A DNA stretch of 64,000 nucleotides from CAZCFB01 sp964511535 (GTDB taxonomy: Bacteria > Myxococcota_A > Polyangia > GCA-2747355 > CAZCFB01): positions 1-64,000 of the forward strand of contig CAZEFW010000030.1 in the NCBI GenBank assembly GCA_964511535.1, read 5' to 3'. The notes under the pieces were generated by a model. It was not told the DNA's origin. It made no database searches and saw only the letters and a list, made by a program, of their open reading frames with translations. This document shows, piece by piece, positions 43,521-52,731 of the stretch. A program made the translations under genes and the position numbers. The first letter of the stretch is position 1. Each line of letters opens with the position of its first letter.

Positions 43521-43550
43521 TTCGCTTCGCTTCGCTTCGCTTCGCTTCGC
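43521..43550. repeat. Pentamer microsatellite (TTCGC)6
   Basis: Six perfect copies of TTCGC reach the stop codon of the minus-strand hybrid kinase, sharing its last base. It fills most of the gap between two convergent genes. Confidence 0.85.
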
Positions 43551-46183
43551 TATGCAGCTACAACGGGCGCCATCGGGAGCTTTACCCGGAAGGTGGCCCC
43601 GTTGCCTTCGACTGACTCCACCGACAGCTCGCCGCCTGCCTGGCTCACCACGCGGTGGGAGATGGCCAGGCCCAGGCCCATGCCGCTCTTGGGCCCCTTG
43701 GTGGTGAAGAAGGGCGCGAAGATGCGGCGCATGTTCTCCTGGGAGATCCCCGCGCCGTCGTCGGCCACCTCCATCAGGACATGAGCGCGGTCGACGCGGG
43801 TGGAGATCTTAACGTTGCCGCCGTCCTCCACCGCGTCCATGGCGTTCTGCCACAGGTTGCCGATCACCTGGTTCATCTCCTCGGCCACACACATCACGGC
43901 AGCGTCGGGCGCCGCCAGGTCGAGGTCCACGTTGACCTGCTTGCCCTCGTTGGCCGACAGCAGCGTCTGCGTGGACCTGATGGCTTCGTCCAGCAGGAGC
44001 GGCTCGGGCGAGCTCGGGAAGCCGTCGCGGGCGTAGCTCTGCACCAGCTTCATCAAATTCTCGATGCGAGAGATTCCGGTGTCGGCGTGGGTGCGCATGC
44101 GGTCCACACGCGCCACGCAGGTCGCCAGGATCTCGTCTCGCTTCTCGGCGTCGAGGTCTTCCCGCTGCAGCGTCTTGATGGCCAGATCGAGCTTCTCGCT
44201 GATGACCGTGAAGCCCGACTTGATGTAGTTCAGCGGGTTGTGGATCTCGTGAGCCAGCCCCCCCGCGATGACCGCGAGGCTCCGCACCTGCTCCCGCGCG
44301 ATGGCAGAGAACTCGTGCCCCCTGCGCTGCAGCAGCCGCTGGATGGCGCCCTTGAGCTCCCGGGTCTTGAACGGCTTGTTCAGGTAGATGTCCGCCCCCG
44401 CCTCCCGCGCGGCCATGCGCGCCTCGTCGTCGGTCTTGGCGGTGAGCATGATCACGGGCACCTCGTTGAGGGCCTGCTCCTCGCGGATCTTGCCCACCAT
44501 GGTGGTGCCGTCCATGCCGGGCATCATCATGTCGGTGATGATCAGGTCCGGGTGCTCCCGCAGGGCCAGCTCCAGGCCCTGGTGCCCGTCCTTGGCCAGG
44601 TAGACGGCGTAGTCGCTGCGCAGCTGCAGGTGGATGAACTTCAGCACGTCCACCGTGTCCTCCACCACCAGGATCTTGGCGGTCTTCATCGAGTCGTCGC
44701 CGCGCTCCGCCAGGCGCCGCTCGGTGGCCTGGTCGATGTCGAGGTAGCGGTACTCCTTGCGCTCCAGCAGCTGCCGGGTCCACTCCTGGGGCTCCCGGTC
44801 CTCGGTGCGGCGGTGCTCCGCCTTGGGGCCGCGCGCCTTGCGGCGGTCGAGCACCTTCGGATCGAAGTGGTCCATCCCCTCTTTCAGCGAGATGGTGAAG
44901 CAGCTCCCCTTGCCCTCCTCGCTCACGACGCGAATTTCACCCCCGTGCATCTGCACGATCTCCAGGGCCAGCGCCAGCCCGATGCCGGTGCCGCCATAGC
45001 GACGCGAGATCGACCCGTCGGCCTGTTGGAAGCGCTCGAACACCTGGTCCTGCTGATCCTCGGGGATGCCGATGCCGGTGTCGGTCACGCTGAACTGCAC
45101 CTCGCCCGGGCAGGACCACAGCCCGAGGGTCACCTTGCCGCCCGCGGGGGTGAACTTCAGCGCGTTTGCCACCAGGTTGATCAGCGCCTGCTCCATCTTG
45201 TCGGGGTCCATGTACAGGTCGTCGCTGTCGCCGTCCAGCTCGAGCTTGAGCTTGATCCCCTTGCGCCCGGCCAGCGGGCGGGAGTGCTCCGCCATCAGGC
45301 CGAGCAGCTCCCGGGGGTCCACCCTCCGCACCGCGATGCGCATGAACCGGTCCTCGAACCGGGCCAGATCGAGCAGATCGTTGATCAGCTTGAGCAGGCG
45401 CAGGGCGTTGCGGTGCAGCGGCCGGAGGTACCCCTTCTGGTCGTCGTCCAGCTCGCCCAGGTCTCCGTCGAGCATGCTCTCCAGCGGGGAGAGGATCATG
45501 GTCAGCGGGGTGCGCAGCTCGTGGGTGATGTTGCTGAAGAACTGGCTCTTGATCCGGTCGAGCTCCTTGAGCTGCTCAAGGGCGGCCTCGAGGGCCCGGT
45601 TGGCGAAGAACTCGCCCCGCTGCAGCTTGAGCGCGTTGTACTGGGCCGCGCTGGCCACGATGATGGTGGAGAAGAGGAAGAAGTTATTGGACATCAGCGT
45701 GGCCAGCTCGTCGATATCCTGGAACAGGCAGGGCGTGATGTAGGCCAGGTAGATGCCGCCGTAGGTCAGGTAGCACTCGTGCAGCTTCCACTTCATCAAC
45801 ACGCCGGCGCCGAGGATCACCAGCATCAGCCCCGCGTAGTACGGGTCCTTGTAGCCCAGGTGCAGGTGAATCATCACCACGATCATGATCCCGGCCAGCA
45901 GGAAGATGCCGTTGGACAGGGGGCCCACGGCCCGCTCGCCCGCCGGGAAGAAGGTGAGGGCCACCGTGACGCCGGCGAAGATGAACAGCGCGATGCGCAG
46001 CCCGAGCAGGGGGTAGAAGTATTCCGGGATGACGAAATAATCGAGCACCGAAAACGAGAGGCCGAGCACCCCGATCAGGACCGCCGCGACCCGCAGGGCC
46101 GTCAGGTTTATGCCGCGCAGGTGCTCCTCGAAGGCAAGCTCGTCCGCGGCGGTTATGGTCCCGTACCCCTTGGTCTCGCTCAT
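43550..46183 (-). CDS. Hybrid sensor kinase: membrane-HisKA-HATPase-receiver-HisKA-HATPase
   Basis: 877 aa. Six or so membrane helices (~30-190) are followed by a first kinase core with H-box THELRTPL (~H221) and G boxes DTGIGIP and GTGIGLAL. A receiver with phospho-Asp in IITDMMMPGMDG (~D551) comes next, and a second complete kinase core with H-box AHEIHNPLNYI (~H645) and DDGAGIS. Two kinase cores in one chain suggest an internal relay. It lies 32 nt after the PilZ/hydrolase/methyltransferase gene in the same direction and may be the last gene of that operon. Confidence 0.92.
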   Translation of the reverse strand: MSETKGYGTITAADELAFEEHLRGINLTALRVAAVLIGVLGLSFSVLDYFVIPEYFYPLLGLRIALFIFAGVTVALTFFPAGERAVGPLSNGIFLLAGIMIVVMIHLHLGYKDPYYAGLMLVILGAGVLMKWKLHECYLTYGGIYLAYITPCLFQDIDELATLMSNNFFLFSTIIVASAAQYNALKLQRGEFFANRALEAALEQLKELDRIKSQFFSNITHELRTPLTMILSPLESMLDGDLGELDDDQKGYLRPLHRNALRLLKLINDLLDLARFEDRFMRIAVRRVDPRELLGLMAEHSRPLAGRKGIKLKLELDGDSDDLYMDPDKMEQALINLVANALKFTPAGGKVTLGLWSCPGEVQFSVTDTGIGIPEDQQDQVFERFQQADGSISRRYGGTGIGLALALEIVQMHGGEIRVVSEEGKGSCFTISLKEGMDHFDPKVLDRRKARGPKAEHRRTEDREPQEWTRQLLERKEYRYLDIDQATERRLAERGDDSMKTAKILVVEDTVDVLKFIHLQLRSDYAVYLAKDGHQGLELALREHPDLIITDMMMPGMDGTTMVGKIREEQALNEVPVIMLTAKTDDEARMAAREAGADIYLNKPFKTRELKGAIQRLLQRRGHEFSAIAREQVRSLAVIAGGLAHEIHNPLNYIKSGFTVISEKLDLAIKTLQREDLDAEKRDEILATCVARVDRMRTHADTGISRIENLMKLVQSYARDGFPSSPEPLLLDEAIRSTQTLLSANEGKQVNVDLDLAAPDAAVMCVAEEMNQVIGNLWQNAMDAVEDGGNVKISTRVDRAHVLMEVADDGAGISQENMRRIFAPFFTTKGPKSGMGLGLAISHRVVSQAGGELSVESVEGNGATFRVKLPMAPVVAA

Positions 46184-46215
46184 CTGGCTCTCTCCTCCTA
46201 CGCTCCGTCAGGGCT

Positions 46216-49200
46216 CTAGCCTGGCAGCACCCCGGACACGATGATGGCCTGGGGCGGGTGCCCGAGCCCGTAGGTCACGTCCAGCTGCTGGAACCCGGCC
46301 TCCTCCATCCAGCGGCACAGCTTCTGCTCGTCGGGCAGGTGGAAGTAGCCCTGCTCCTCAAGGTAGAGCAGCAGGGCGGCGCTGTTGGAGAACTTGCGCG
46401 CGCTGGCCAGCAGGTCCAGCTCCTCGTCGCCGCCGCGGTTGGTGATTCCCTCCACGAGGCGGACGAAGATGCCCGAGATGTCCATGTCCGGCCGGGGCGT
46501 GGAGATCACCGCGCGGCCGCCCGGGCGCAGCAGGCGCGCCAGGGACCGGACCACCCGGGCCGGCTCGTTCAGGTAGCAGATCACGAGGCTCGACGCGATG
46601 CAGTCGAACGCGCCCTCCGGCAGGGGCAGCCCCTGGCCCGGGGCGGTGTCGCCGAAGCTGATCAGGTCCAGGTTCAGGTCGCTGGTCCGCAGCGCGTGGC
46701 CCGGCTCCCGGTGGATGCCCGGGCGCAGGTCCTCGGGCACGGTGACGCCGCGCACCAGGCGCGCCGCCCGGGACAGCTCCAGCAGGTAGGCCAGCACCGC
46801 GTCGCCGAGCCGCGCCTGCAGCCGGGCGTGCTCCTTGTCCGTGACCACGTGGCCCCGCATCACCCGGTGGGCCAGGCGGTCGTAGCCGGCGGCCAGCCGG
46901 GTCAGGGTCGACTCGCCCAGCCCCGCCACCTTTGATCTGAGCGCCATGGGGCCGTGCAGCTCACCTGCCAGGAGTGACTCGATCACCGCCAGCCGGCTGT
47001 GCTCCAGGTTGGCCGCCACCGCCTCCACGGGCAGGGTGAGGCCGACCTCCTGCAGGGCGGTCCGCACCTTGCGCTCGGCCCGCTCCAGCGCGGACGGCAC
47101 CAGGTCCGACAGCACCAGCCGCGCAGGTCGCCGCCCGCCGAGGCCGTGGCGGACGAGGGCGTCCATCAGGTTCCCCGTGCCGGTGCCGAGGTCGGCGACC
47201 ACGTCGCCGTCCTGGACCCTGAGCAGCTGGGCCTGCTGCCGCATGAAGACCTCGAAGTCCTCGGCCTCGCGCATGATGTCGTAGCCCAGCTCGTCGGGGC
47301 CGTCACCCATGAGGTAGTTCTGCCAGTACACCGCCGGGTCGTGGATCTGATCCAGCTGGAGCCGCTCCTGCTCCCGCTTGCTCGCCTCCTCCACGTCGTC
47401 CGGAGAGAGGGCATGCCGGGCCATGGGGGCGTCGGGCGTCACGTGCCGCATCACCAGCTCGGTGATCATGTGGAACACCTCCAGCGCCTGGGCGCTGGTA
47501 CGCAGCTGGTGGCCGCTCTCCACGGGGAACAGGTTGCGCAGGGCGCCGCGGTCGGCCCGGATTGTCATCAGATCCTGCACCTGGCTGAAGTCCACCCAGC
47601 CGTCGTCCCGCCCGGCGATCCAGTAGACCGGGCAGCGGATGGCCGCCATGTCCTCGCGCGCCTGGTCCATGCCCGCCAGCCCGAGGTCCACCGCGTCCTT
47701 CACGTATTGCTGGGCCAGCAGCTCCTCGCCCAGGGCCCGCAGCCGCTCGGGCAACACGCCGAGGCGCTCCAGGTCCACCACGTCCATGCCACCGTAGATG
47801 CGCTGGCTCGCCTCGCGGAACTCGGGCACCGCGAGGATCGGTATCCAGAGGGTGACCTCGCCCCCGCCGCGGGCCAGCAGGTAGCGCGCCTCCAGGCCCG
47901 CCGCGCTGAAGGTGACCAGGATGATGTGCGAGGCGTTGACATGCTCCCCGGAGCGCACCGCCGCCAGGGTCGCCTCCAGATCGGCGATGCCCCGGGCGTG
48001 GTTCCAGGAGAGCATCTTCTGCCCGTACGGGTTGTCGGCGTGGGCGTTGTAGCTCTCGCCGCGGCGGTTCGTGCCGTCGTAGCGCAGCACCGCCACCTGC
48101 TCGCCCACCGACGCGAACCCCTCCACCAGGGACATGGAGAGCCCCACCACCGTCTCCTTAGTCTTGACCGCGGCAGGCGGCACCACCACCACCGGCACCG
48201 GCTGGTCGCGGCTGAACCCGGGGGGCGTGTCCAGGCGCCCCACCATCTCCGCGCCGCCGTCGTCCTCCCAGCGCAGCAGCCGCGTGCGCACCAGCCCCAG
48301 GTGGCGCAGCTCGGCCCGGGTCTCCTCGCCGGGGGGCGTGACCAGGGTGACATGGGCCTCGCCATCGAGGGTCCCCCGGCTCGGGGGCACGGGGGTGGTC
48401 TTGCGGTCCCACCGGCCCACCTGCAGCGGCGCCCGGGGCAGGGAGTACTGCATCCCCACCAGCACCTTGTCCGGCTCACCCCGGGGGTGGCCCGAGACAT
48501 GGCACACCACCATCGGGCCAACCTCCTCCTCGGGACCGCCGCCCGCCGGCACCAGCCGGATGCGCTCCACCGGCGTGCCGTTGAACATGGGCGCCTTGGC
48601 GGGCAGCTCCAGGGCCAGGCCGCCGTCGCTCCGGTTGAGCACCGGCAGCCGAAGCTCGGTGTCCGGGGGGTAGGGCAGGGAGATCACCGCGGTCAGGGCG
48701 CCCGGGGCGAGGGGCTCGCGCAGGTCGAACCGCTCGTCGGCGAAGAAGATCAGCGCCGGCCGCAGGAAGGTGTGGCTGGCGCCCGAGGTCTCCACCACAG
48801 CGGACTCGAACAGGTAGCTGCGGTTGCCCGAGGGCAGGTTCAGCAGCAGGGTGGCGCCGAGGCGGAACCGGATCCGCTCCATGGAGATGACCTGCATCAG
48901 CGGCCTCGAGGAGTCGATGGCCTTGATGCGCACCCGCGCCTGCACCTTGAGGTCACCGGCGGTGATGATCAGGGGCTTGCGCGCCACCATCCGCGCGCGC
49001 AGCAGCTGCTCGATCCGGTCCTGTTCGCGGATGGTCTGCAGGTTCTTGCCTACCAGGGAGGGATACCGGCTGAACAGCTCCGCCTGGCTGGAGACGAGCA
49101 GCGTGTTGTGCACGTAGTGCTCTATGGCCGAGACCTGAGCCCTGGACAGGTCCAGGAACATGGCCCGGTAGACGCCCTGGTTGTGCGTATCCTGGCGCTC

Positions 49201-49431
49201 CACCACGAAGCGCAGCTCCACCGGCTCATCCTGTCCCGGCAGGGCGAGGCTGATCTCGGCGCTCTGGCCGCGCGTCATGAACACGGGGGAGTGGAAGCGC
49301 ATGCCGGAGCTGCTCAGGTTGTGAATCTTGATGGGCGGACCGCTCAGCGCCCTGAGATCCGCGACATCCACCCGCACGGCGCCGCGCCGTTCGGCCCCGC
49401 CTCCTGAGCTCCCCGCGTTGTCTCTGCTCAC
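46216..49431 (-). CDS. PilZ / alpha-beta hydrolase / methyltransferase fusion protein
   Basis: 1071 aa from GTG 49431, with AGGTGA upstream overlapping the ligase stop. Residues 10-115 are a PilZ domain with both c-di-GMP signatures, RxxxR (16-20) and NxSxxG (NLSSSG, 38-43). Residues ~120-340 resemble the YcgR N-terminal (PilZN) fold. Residues ~370-660 are an alpha/beta hydrolase of LuxD-like look, with nucleophile Ser in TFSAAGLEA (~508), Asp in AGRDDGW and His in ESGHQLR. Residues ~735-1065 are a class I methyltransferase (VVADLGTGTGN). With the ACP, ligase and radical SAM genes upstream, it may release and methylate an acyl product under c-di-GMP control. Confidence 0.8.
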   Translation of the reverse strand: MSRDNAGSSGGGAERRGAVRVDVADLRALSGPPIKIHNLSSSGMRFHSPVFMTRGQSAEISLALPGQDEPVELRFVVERQDTHNQGVYRAMFLDLSRAQVSAIEHYVHNTLLVSSQAELFSRYPSLVGKNLQTIREQDRIEQLLRARMVARKPLIITAGDLKVQARVRIKAIDSSRPLMQVISMERIRFRLGATLLLNLPSGNRSYLFESAVVETSGASHTFLRPALIFFADERFDLREPLAPGALTAVISLPYPPDTELRLPVLNRSDGGLALELPAKAPMFNGTPVERIRLVPAGGGPEEEVGPMVVCHVSGHPRGEPDKVLVGMQYSLPRAPLQVGRWDRKTTPVPPSRGTLDGEAHVTLVTPPGEETRAELRHLGLVRTRLLRWEDDGGAEMVGRLDTPPGFSRDQPVPVVVVPPAAVKTKETVVGLSMSLVEGFASVGEQVAVLRYDGTNRRGESYNAHADNPYGQKMLSWNHARGIADLEATLAAVRSGEHVNASHIILVTFSAAGLEARYLLARGGGEVTLWIPILAVPEFREASQRIYGGMDVVDLERLGVLPERLRALGEELLAQQYVKDAVDLGLAGMDQAREDMAAIRCPVYWIAGRDDGWVDFSQVQDLMTIRADRGALRNLFPVESGHQLRTSAQALEVFHMITELVMRHVTPDAPMARHALSPDDVEEASKREQERLQLDQIHDPAVYWQNYLMGDGPDELGYDIMREAEDFEVFMRQQAQLLRVQDGDVVADLGTGTGNLMDALVRHGLGGRRPARLVLSDLVPSALERAERKVRTALQEVGLTLPVEAVAANLEHSRLAVIESLLAGELHGPMALRSKVAGLGESTLTRLAAGYDRLAHRVMRGHVVTDKEHARLQARLGDAVLAYLLELSRAARLVRGVTVPEDLRPGIHREPGHALRTSDLNLDLISFGDTAPGQGLPLPEGAFDCIASSLVICYLNEPARVVRSLARLLRPGGRAVISTPRPDMDISGIFVRLVEGITNRGGDEELDLLASARKFSNSAALLLYLEEQGYFHLPDEQKLCRWMEEAGFQQLDVTYGLGHPPQAIIVSGVLPG

Positions 49432-49440
49432 CGTGTCACC

Positions 49441-50898
49441 TCATCGCTCCCCCGCGCTGTCGGCCGGAACCAGCTCCAGGCGCCGGGGAATCTTGTAAAA
49501 AGAAAGCCGGCGGCCCAGGCGCTGGCGCACCTCGGCCTCGTCGGGCAGCGGCCCGCGCACCGTCAGCTTCGCGTCCAGCACATGGCCCCACCGGGGCCGC
49601 AGGTGCGGGGTCAGCTCGACCTCTACCGCCCGGGGCACGACCTGGCGCAGCTGCGCCTCCACCTCCTGCAGGTCCACCACCAGCCCGAGGGTCTTGATCA
49701 CCGGCTTGTCCCAGCCGCAGAACCGGAAGTGTCCGTCGGCATCCCGCGCGGCCCGATCGCCCGTGCGGAGCCACGGTCCAGACATCACCTCGGCGGTCAG
49801 GTCTTCCTGGCCCAGGAACCCCGCCATCACCGCGGGGCCGGCCACCTGCAGCGCGCCCGCCTCACCGTCTGCCAGCTCCTGGCCGTCGCTGCCCACCACG
49901 CGCATCTGGTAGCCCGGGAAGGGCAGGCCGATGGTCTCCGGCCGGGCCGGGGCGTCGCGGTACGGGTTGGCGCACACCACGAACGCCTCGGTCAGGCCGT
50001 AGCCCTGCAGCAGGCGCAGCCCCGTGCTGGCGCCGAAGCGCTGCACCAGCGCGTCGTCGAAGGCGGCGCCGCCGCACCAGACCCGCTCCAGGCTGGAGAG
50101 GTCGGCGAAGGCCGCCTCCTGAACGTCCGCCATGCGCTCGGCCTGGGCCGGGGTCAAAAACGCCAGCGCCGGGCGGCGCGCCTGGATCAGGGCGGGCAGG
50201 TCCCGGGCGTTGACGCCGTGGGCCAGCAGCAGGGTGGCGCCGGCGTGAAGCGGGGCCAGCAAGTTGGCGGTGAAGCTGAAGATGTGGGCGAAGGGCAGCA
50301 TGCCGAGCACCACCTCGCCCGCGCGCAGTCCAGTCCCCTGGCAGAACGACGCTGCTGCTGCCCGCTGGGCCGCCGCGGTGTGCATCACCCCCAAGGGCCC
50401 GCCGGAACCGCGCATGGTGATGTGGACCGCCGCGATGTCCTGCCACTGTGGCGGTTGGTCCGCCGCGGGGAGCGGGCGAGCGTCCCCCTGCAGGGCCGGC
50501 GGTCCGGGCGCCTCGACATCCCACGGCGGCGCCAACAGGGTCGGCACCGGCGCCGGGCCCTCCCGGTCCGCCAGGGCGCAGGCCGGGTCCACCGCGGCGA
50601 TGCTTCGCCCCAGCTCCTGCTCGGTCTGGTGCGGCGTGACAGGGCAGGGCACGAGCCCCGCCAGCTGGGCGCCGGCGTACCAGGCGGGGAAGCCGGGCTG
50701 GCTGTCCAGCACGAGGGCGACCCGCTGGCCTGGCCTCAAGCCCACGCGTCGCAGCTCGTCGGCGCACTGGCGCGCGGCCCGGAGCAGGGCGCCGTAGGAC
50801 ACCGCGGCGCCGTCTGGCGTCAGGAGGCAGGGCTGGTCCGGCGCCTCGGCTGCGCGCGTCACCACGCTGCGCGCCAGCTCACCCCTGGGCTCGGTCAC
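49441..50898 (-). CDS. Acyl-AMP ligase (ANL superfamily)
   Basis: 485 aa. ANL motifs: a degenerate P-loop (MRGSGGPLGV instead of TSGTTGxPKG), A5 QGYGLTEAF, A7 LRTGDRAARDADGHFRFCGW, and catalytic Lys in FYKIPRR (~K469). It should adenylate a carboxylic acid and pass it to a thiol. With an ACP gene in the same operon, ACP is the likely acceptor. The altered P-loop keeps Gly/Ser residues, so activity is plausible. GTG 50898 overlaps the radical SAM stop by 4 nt (GTGA). Confidence 0.85.
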   Translation of the reverse strand: MTEPRGELARSVVTRAAEAPDQPCLLTPDGAAVSYGALLRAARQCADELRRVGLRPGQRVALVLDSQPGFPAWYAGAQLAGLVPCPVTPHQTEQELGRSIAAVDPACALADREGPAPVPTLLAPPWDVEAPGPPALQGDARPLPAADQPPQWQDIAAVHITMRGSGGPLGVMHTAAAQRAAAASFCQGTGLRAGEVVLGMLPFAHIFSFTANLLAPLHAGATLLLAHGVNARDLPALIQARRPALAFLTPAQAERMADVQEAAFADLSSLERVWCGGAAFDDALVQRFGASTGLRLLQGYGLTEAFVVCANPYRDAPARPETIGLPFPGYQMRVVGSDGQELADGEAGALQVAGPAVMAGFLGQEDLTAEVMSGPWLRTGDRAARDADGHFRFCGWDKPVIKTLGLVVDLQEVEAQLRQVVPRAVEVELTPHLRPRWGHVLDAKLTVRGPLPDEAEVRQRLGRRLSFYKIPRRLELVPADSAGER

Positions 50899-52226
50899 GC
50901 ACCGCCCTCCGCGGGGAACCGCCGCACGGCGGCCCGGTACATGCGCAGGAAGTAGGCCCTCCGCTCCCGCGCCACCTCTTCATTCCAGGTCTCCTCGAAC
51001 AGCCAGGCCACCTGCTCCTCCAGCTCCTGCGGGGTCATCTGCTTGGGCTGAATGGTCACGTCGAAGAAGGTGCAGCGGTCCCAGTTGCCGGGGTCCAGCA
51101 GCCGCCCCTCCGCCTCCATCCGGCGGTACAGCTCGGTGCCCGGCAGCGGGGTCAGGACGCAGAAATGGGGCACCAGGTGGTTGCGCAGGACGAAATCACG
51201 GGTGGCGCGGATCACCTCCGGCGTGTCGTGGTCCAGGCCGATCATGAGCGAGGCGTAGGCCACGATGCCCGCGGCGTGCAGGCGCGCGATGCGGGCCTCA
51301 ACCTCCTGGAGCTCCTGGCGCTTGATGGGCGAGAAGCGCGACAGGTTGTCCGGGTGCACGCTCTCCAGCCCGAGGAACAGGTGACTGCAGCCCGAGCGAA
51401 AGACGAGCTCCAGCAGCTCCTCGTCATCAGCCACCGACAGGTCGCACTGGGTCATCCATTGCAGCCGCTCGGGGATCAGCGCCCGCAGCAGCGCCTTGCC
51501 GTACGCCTTGTCCAGAAACAGGTTGTCGTCTGCGAAGCAGATCATCGGGTTGCCGAACTGGGCCTTGATGGCGCGCACCTCGGCCACCACCTGCTCCACG
51601 GTCTTGCGGCGCTGCTTGCGCCCCCAGATGAGCGAGGCGCTGCAGAAATCGCAATCCATGGGGCAGCCGCGGCTGGTCTGAAGCGGGATCATGTTGGCGC
51701 GATCCGCCAGCAGGGCATGGTTCTGCTGGTCCAGCAGGTCGTAGCGCGGCGCCGGCGAGCGGGTCAGGTCGATGTGGCACTCCAGGCGCTCGTAGCGCGC
51801 GCCAGGCTTGCCCGCCTCCAGGTCCGCCAGGAACTCGGGCCACAGCTCCTCGGCCTCCCCCACGATGACCGTGTCGGCGTGGGCCTGGGCCTCGTCGGGC
51901 ATCACCGTGGGGTGGATCCCGCCCAGCACCACGTGGACCCCGCGAGCGCGCAGGGCGTCGGCGGCGCGGTACGCCTGGGAGGCGGCCTGGGTCAGCGCCG
52001 AGATGGCCACCACGTCAGCCTCCAGGCGCTCGAGGTCCACCGGCTCCAGGTTTTCGTTGAAGAAGGTCACCTCATGGTGCGGCGGCGTGGCCGCGGCCAG
52101 GGTGAGCAGCCCCAGGTGGGGCATGGCGTACTCGCGGAAGTTCGCGCGGTGCCGCTGGAGGAATCGGGCAAGGCGTGGGCTGTCCACCGAGAAGCGTTTC
52201 CTCAGCTGAATCAAGGCAATCCGCAT
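50895..52226 (-). CDS. B12-binding radical SAM protein of the ACP operon
   Basis: 443 aa. The N-terminal B12-binding domain includes MPHLGLLTLAAATPPHHEVTF, VVLGGIHPTVMPDEA and VIVGEAEELWPEF. The cluster motif CPMDCDFC is near residues 187-194. LFLGLESVHPDN and MIGLDHDTPE follow, and the C-terminus is of DUF4070 type (FYFDVTIQPKQMT-like region). These enzymes often methylate or rearrange lipid-linked substrates. It starts 9 nt after the ACP stop, so an acyl-ACP substrate is a reasonable guess. Confidence 0.88.
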   Translation of the reverse strand: MRIALIQLRKRFSVDSPRLARFLQRHRANFREYAMPHLGLLTLAAATPPHHEVTFFNENLEPVDLERLEADVVAISALTQAASQAYRAADALRARGVHVVLGGIHPTVMPDEAQAHADTVIVGEAEELWPEFLADLEAGKPGARYERLECHIDLTRSPAPRYDLLDQQNHALLADRANMIPLQTSRGCPMDCDFCSASLIWGRKQRRKTVEQVVAEVRAIKAQFGNPMICFADDNLFLDKAYGKALLRALIPERLQWMTQCDLSVADDEELLELVFRSGCSHLFLGLESVHPDNLSRFSPIKRQELQEVEARIARLHAAGIVAYASLMIGLDHDTPEVIRATRDFVLRNHLVPHFCVLTPLPGTELYRRMEAEGRLLDPGNWDRCTFFDVTIQPKQMTPQELEEQVAWLFEETWNEEVARERRAYFLRMYRAAVRRFPAEGGA

Positions 52227-52235
52227 GGATAACCT

Positions 52236-52505
52236 CTACGATTCCAAGGCGATGGTGGCCTCGACCATGTCGAGGAACTGCTCCACCGTGCGGATGTCGG
52301 CAGCCTCGGCCTCGTCAAAGGTGAGCCTGTAGTGCGCCTCCACGTTGGCCACCACGCGCAGGGCGGCCATGGAGTCGATGCCGAGGTCGTGGTAGATGTC
52401 CGCCCCCGGGATGAGCTTCGCTTCGGGGAGACCGGTCAAGCGGGCGAGGAGCTGGATCAGCTCGTCTCGGTCAAAGGATCCAGTATCAGGAAAGCCCAAC
52501 TGCAT
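52236..52505 (-). CDS. Acyl carrier protein
   Basis: 89 aa from ATG 52505, with GGGGGAGGAG just upstream; the ATG at 52523 lies inside that ribosome site. The phosphopantetheine attachment site is LGIDSMAALR with Ser45. The four-helix pattern and acidic composition are normal. It is a dedicated ACP, not the fatty-acid-synthase one, because it heads an operon with a radical SAM enzyme, an acyl-AMP ligase and a hydrolase/methyltransferase. Confidence 0.9.
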   Translation of the reverse strand: MQLGFPDTGSFDRDELIQLLARLTGLPEAKLIPGADIYHDLGIDSMAALRVVANVEAHYRLTFDEAEAADIRTVEQFLDMVEATIALES

Positions 52506-52544
52506 TTTTCTCCTCCCCCTCATCTCACACCGACCTGCGACAGC

Positions 52545-52572
52545 GGGCTCTGGCCATAATGGCCATGAGCCC
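52545..52572 (-). promoter_or_regulatory. Strong hairpin in the leader of the ACP operon
   Basis: GGGCTC-TGGCCAT (52545-52557) pairs with ATGGCCA-T-GAGCCC (52559-52572) with one bulged T and a one-base loop. It lies 40 nt before the ACP start on the minus strand. It might be an operator, an attenuator or the 5' end of the message. No U-run follows in either direction. Confidence 0.45.
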
Positions 52573-52673
52573 CTGCGTGCGACTAACTCCGTGATATTGA
52601 TCTTAGCTCAGATGCCCAAGGCGCCCAAAAAAACGGCAAAAAGTCCCAAGTGGACCTATTTAAAGGCGCCGGT

Positions 52674-52702
52674 TTGACCGCGGCCGGATCGGTGCCCATA
52701 CT
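52674..52702 (+). promoter_or_regulatory. Candidate sigma70-type promoter for the hydroxylase gene
   Basis: TTGACC (52674-52679) and CATACT (52697-52702) are 17 bp apart, ending 29 nt before ATG 52732. AGGAGA then lies 9 nt before the start. Confidence 0.5.
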
Positions 52703-52731
52703 TTATCGGTCCTGCACAGGAGACCCGCGAG

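Noticed and set aside
43655..46219. 854-codon open frame opposite the hybrid kinase
   Set aside because: Antisense shadow of a clear hybrid sensor kinase.
46999..49407. 802-codon open frame opposite the PilZ fusion gene
   Set aside because: Same pattern of shadow composition (Gln, His, Arg, Val-rich); the minus frame carries PilZ, hydrolase and methyltransferase motifs.
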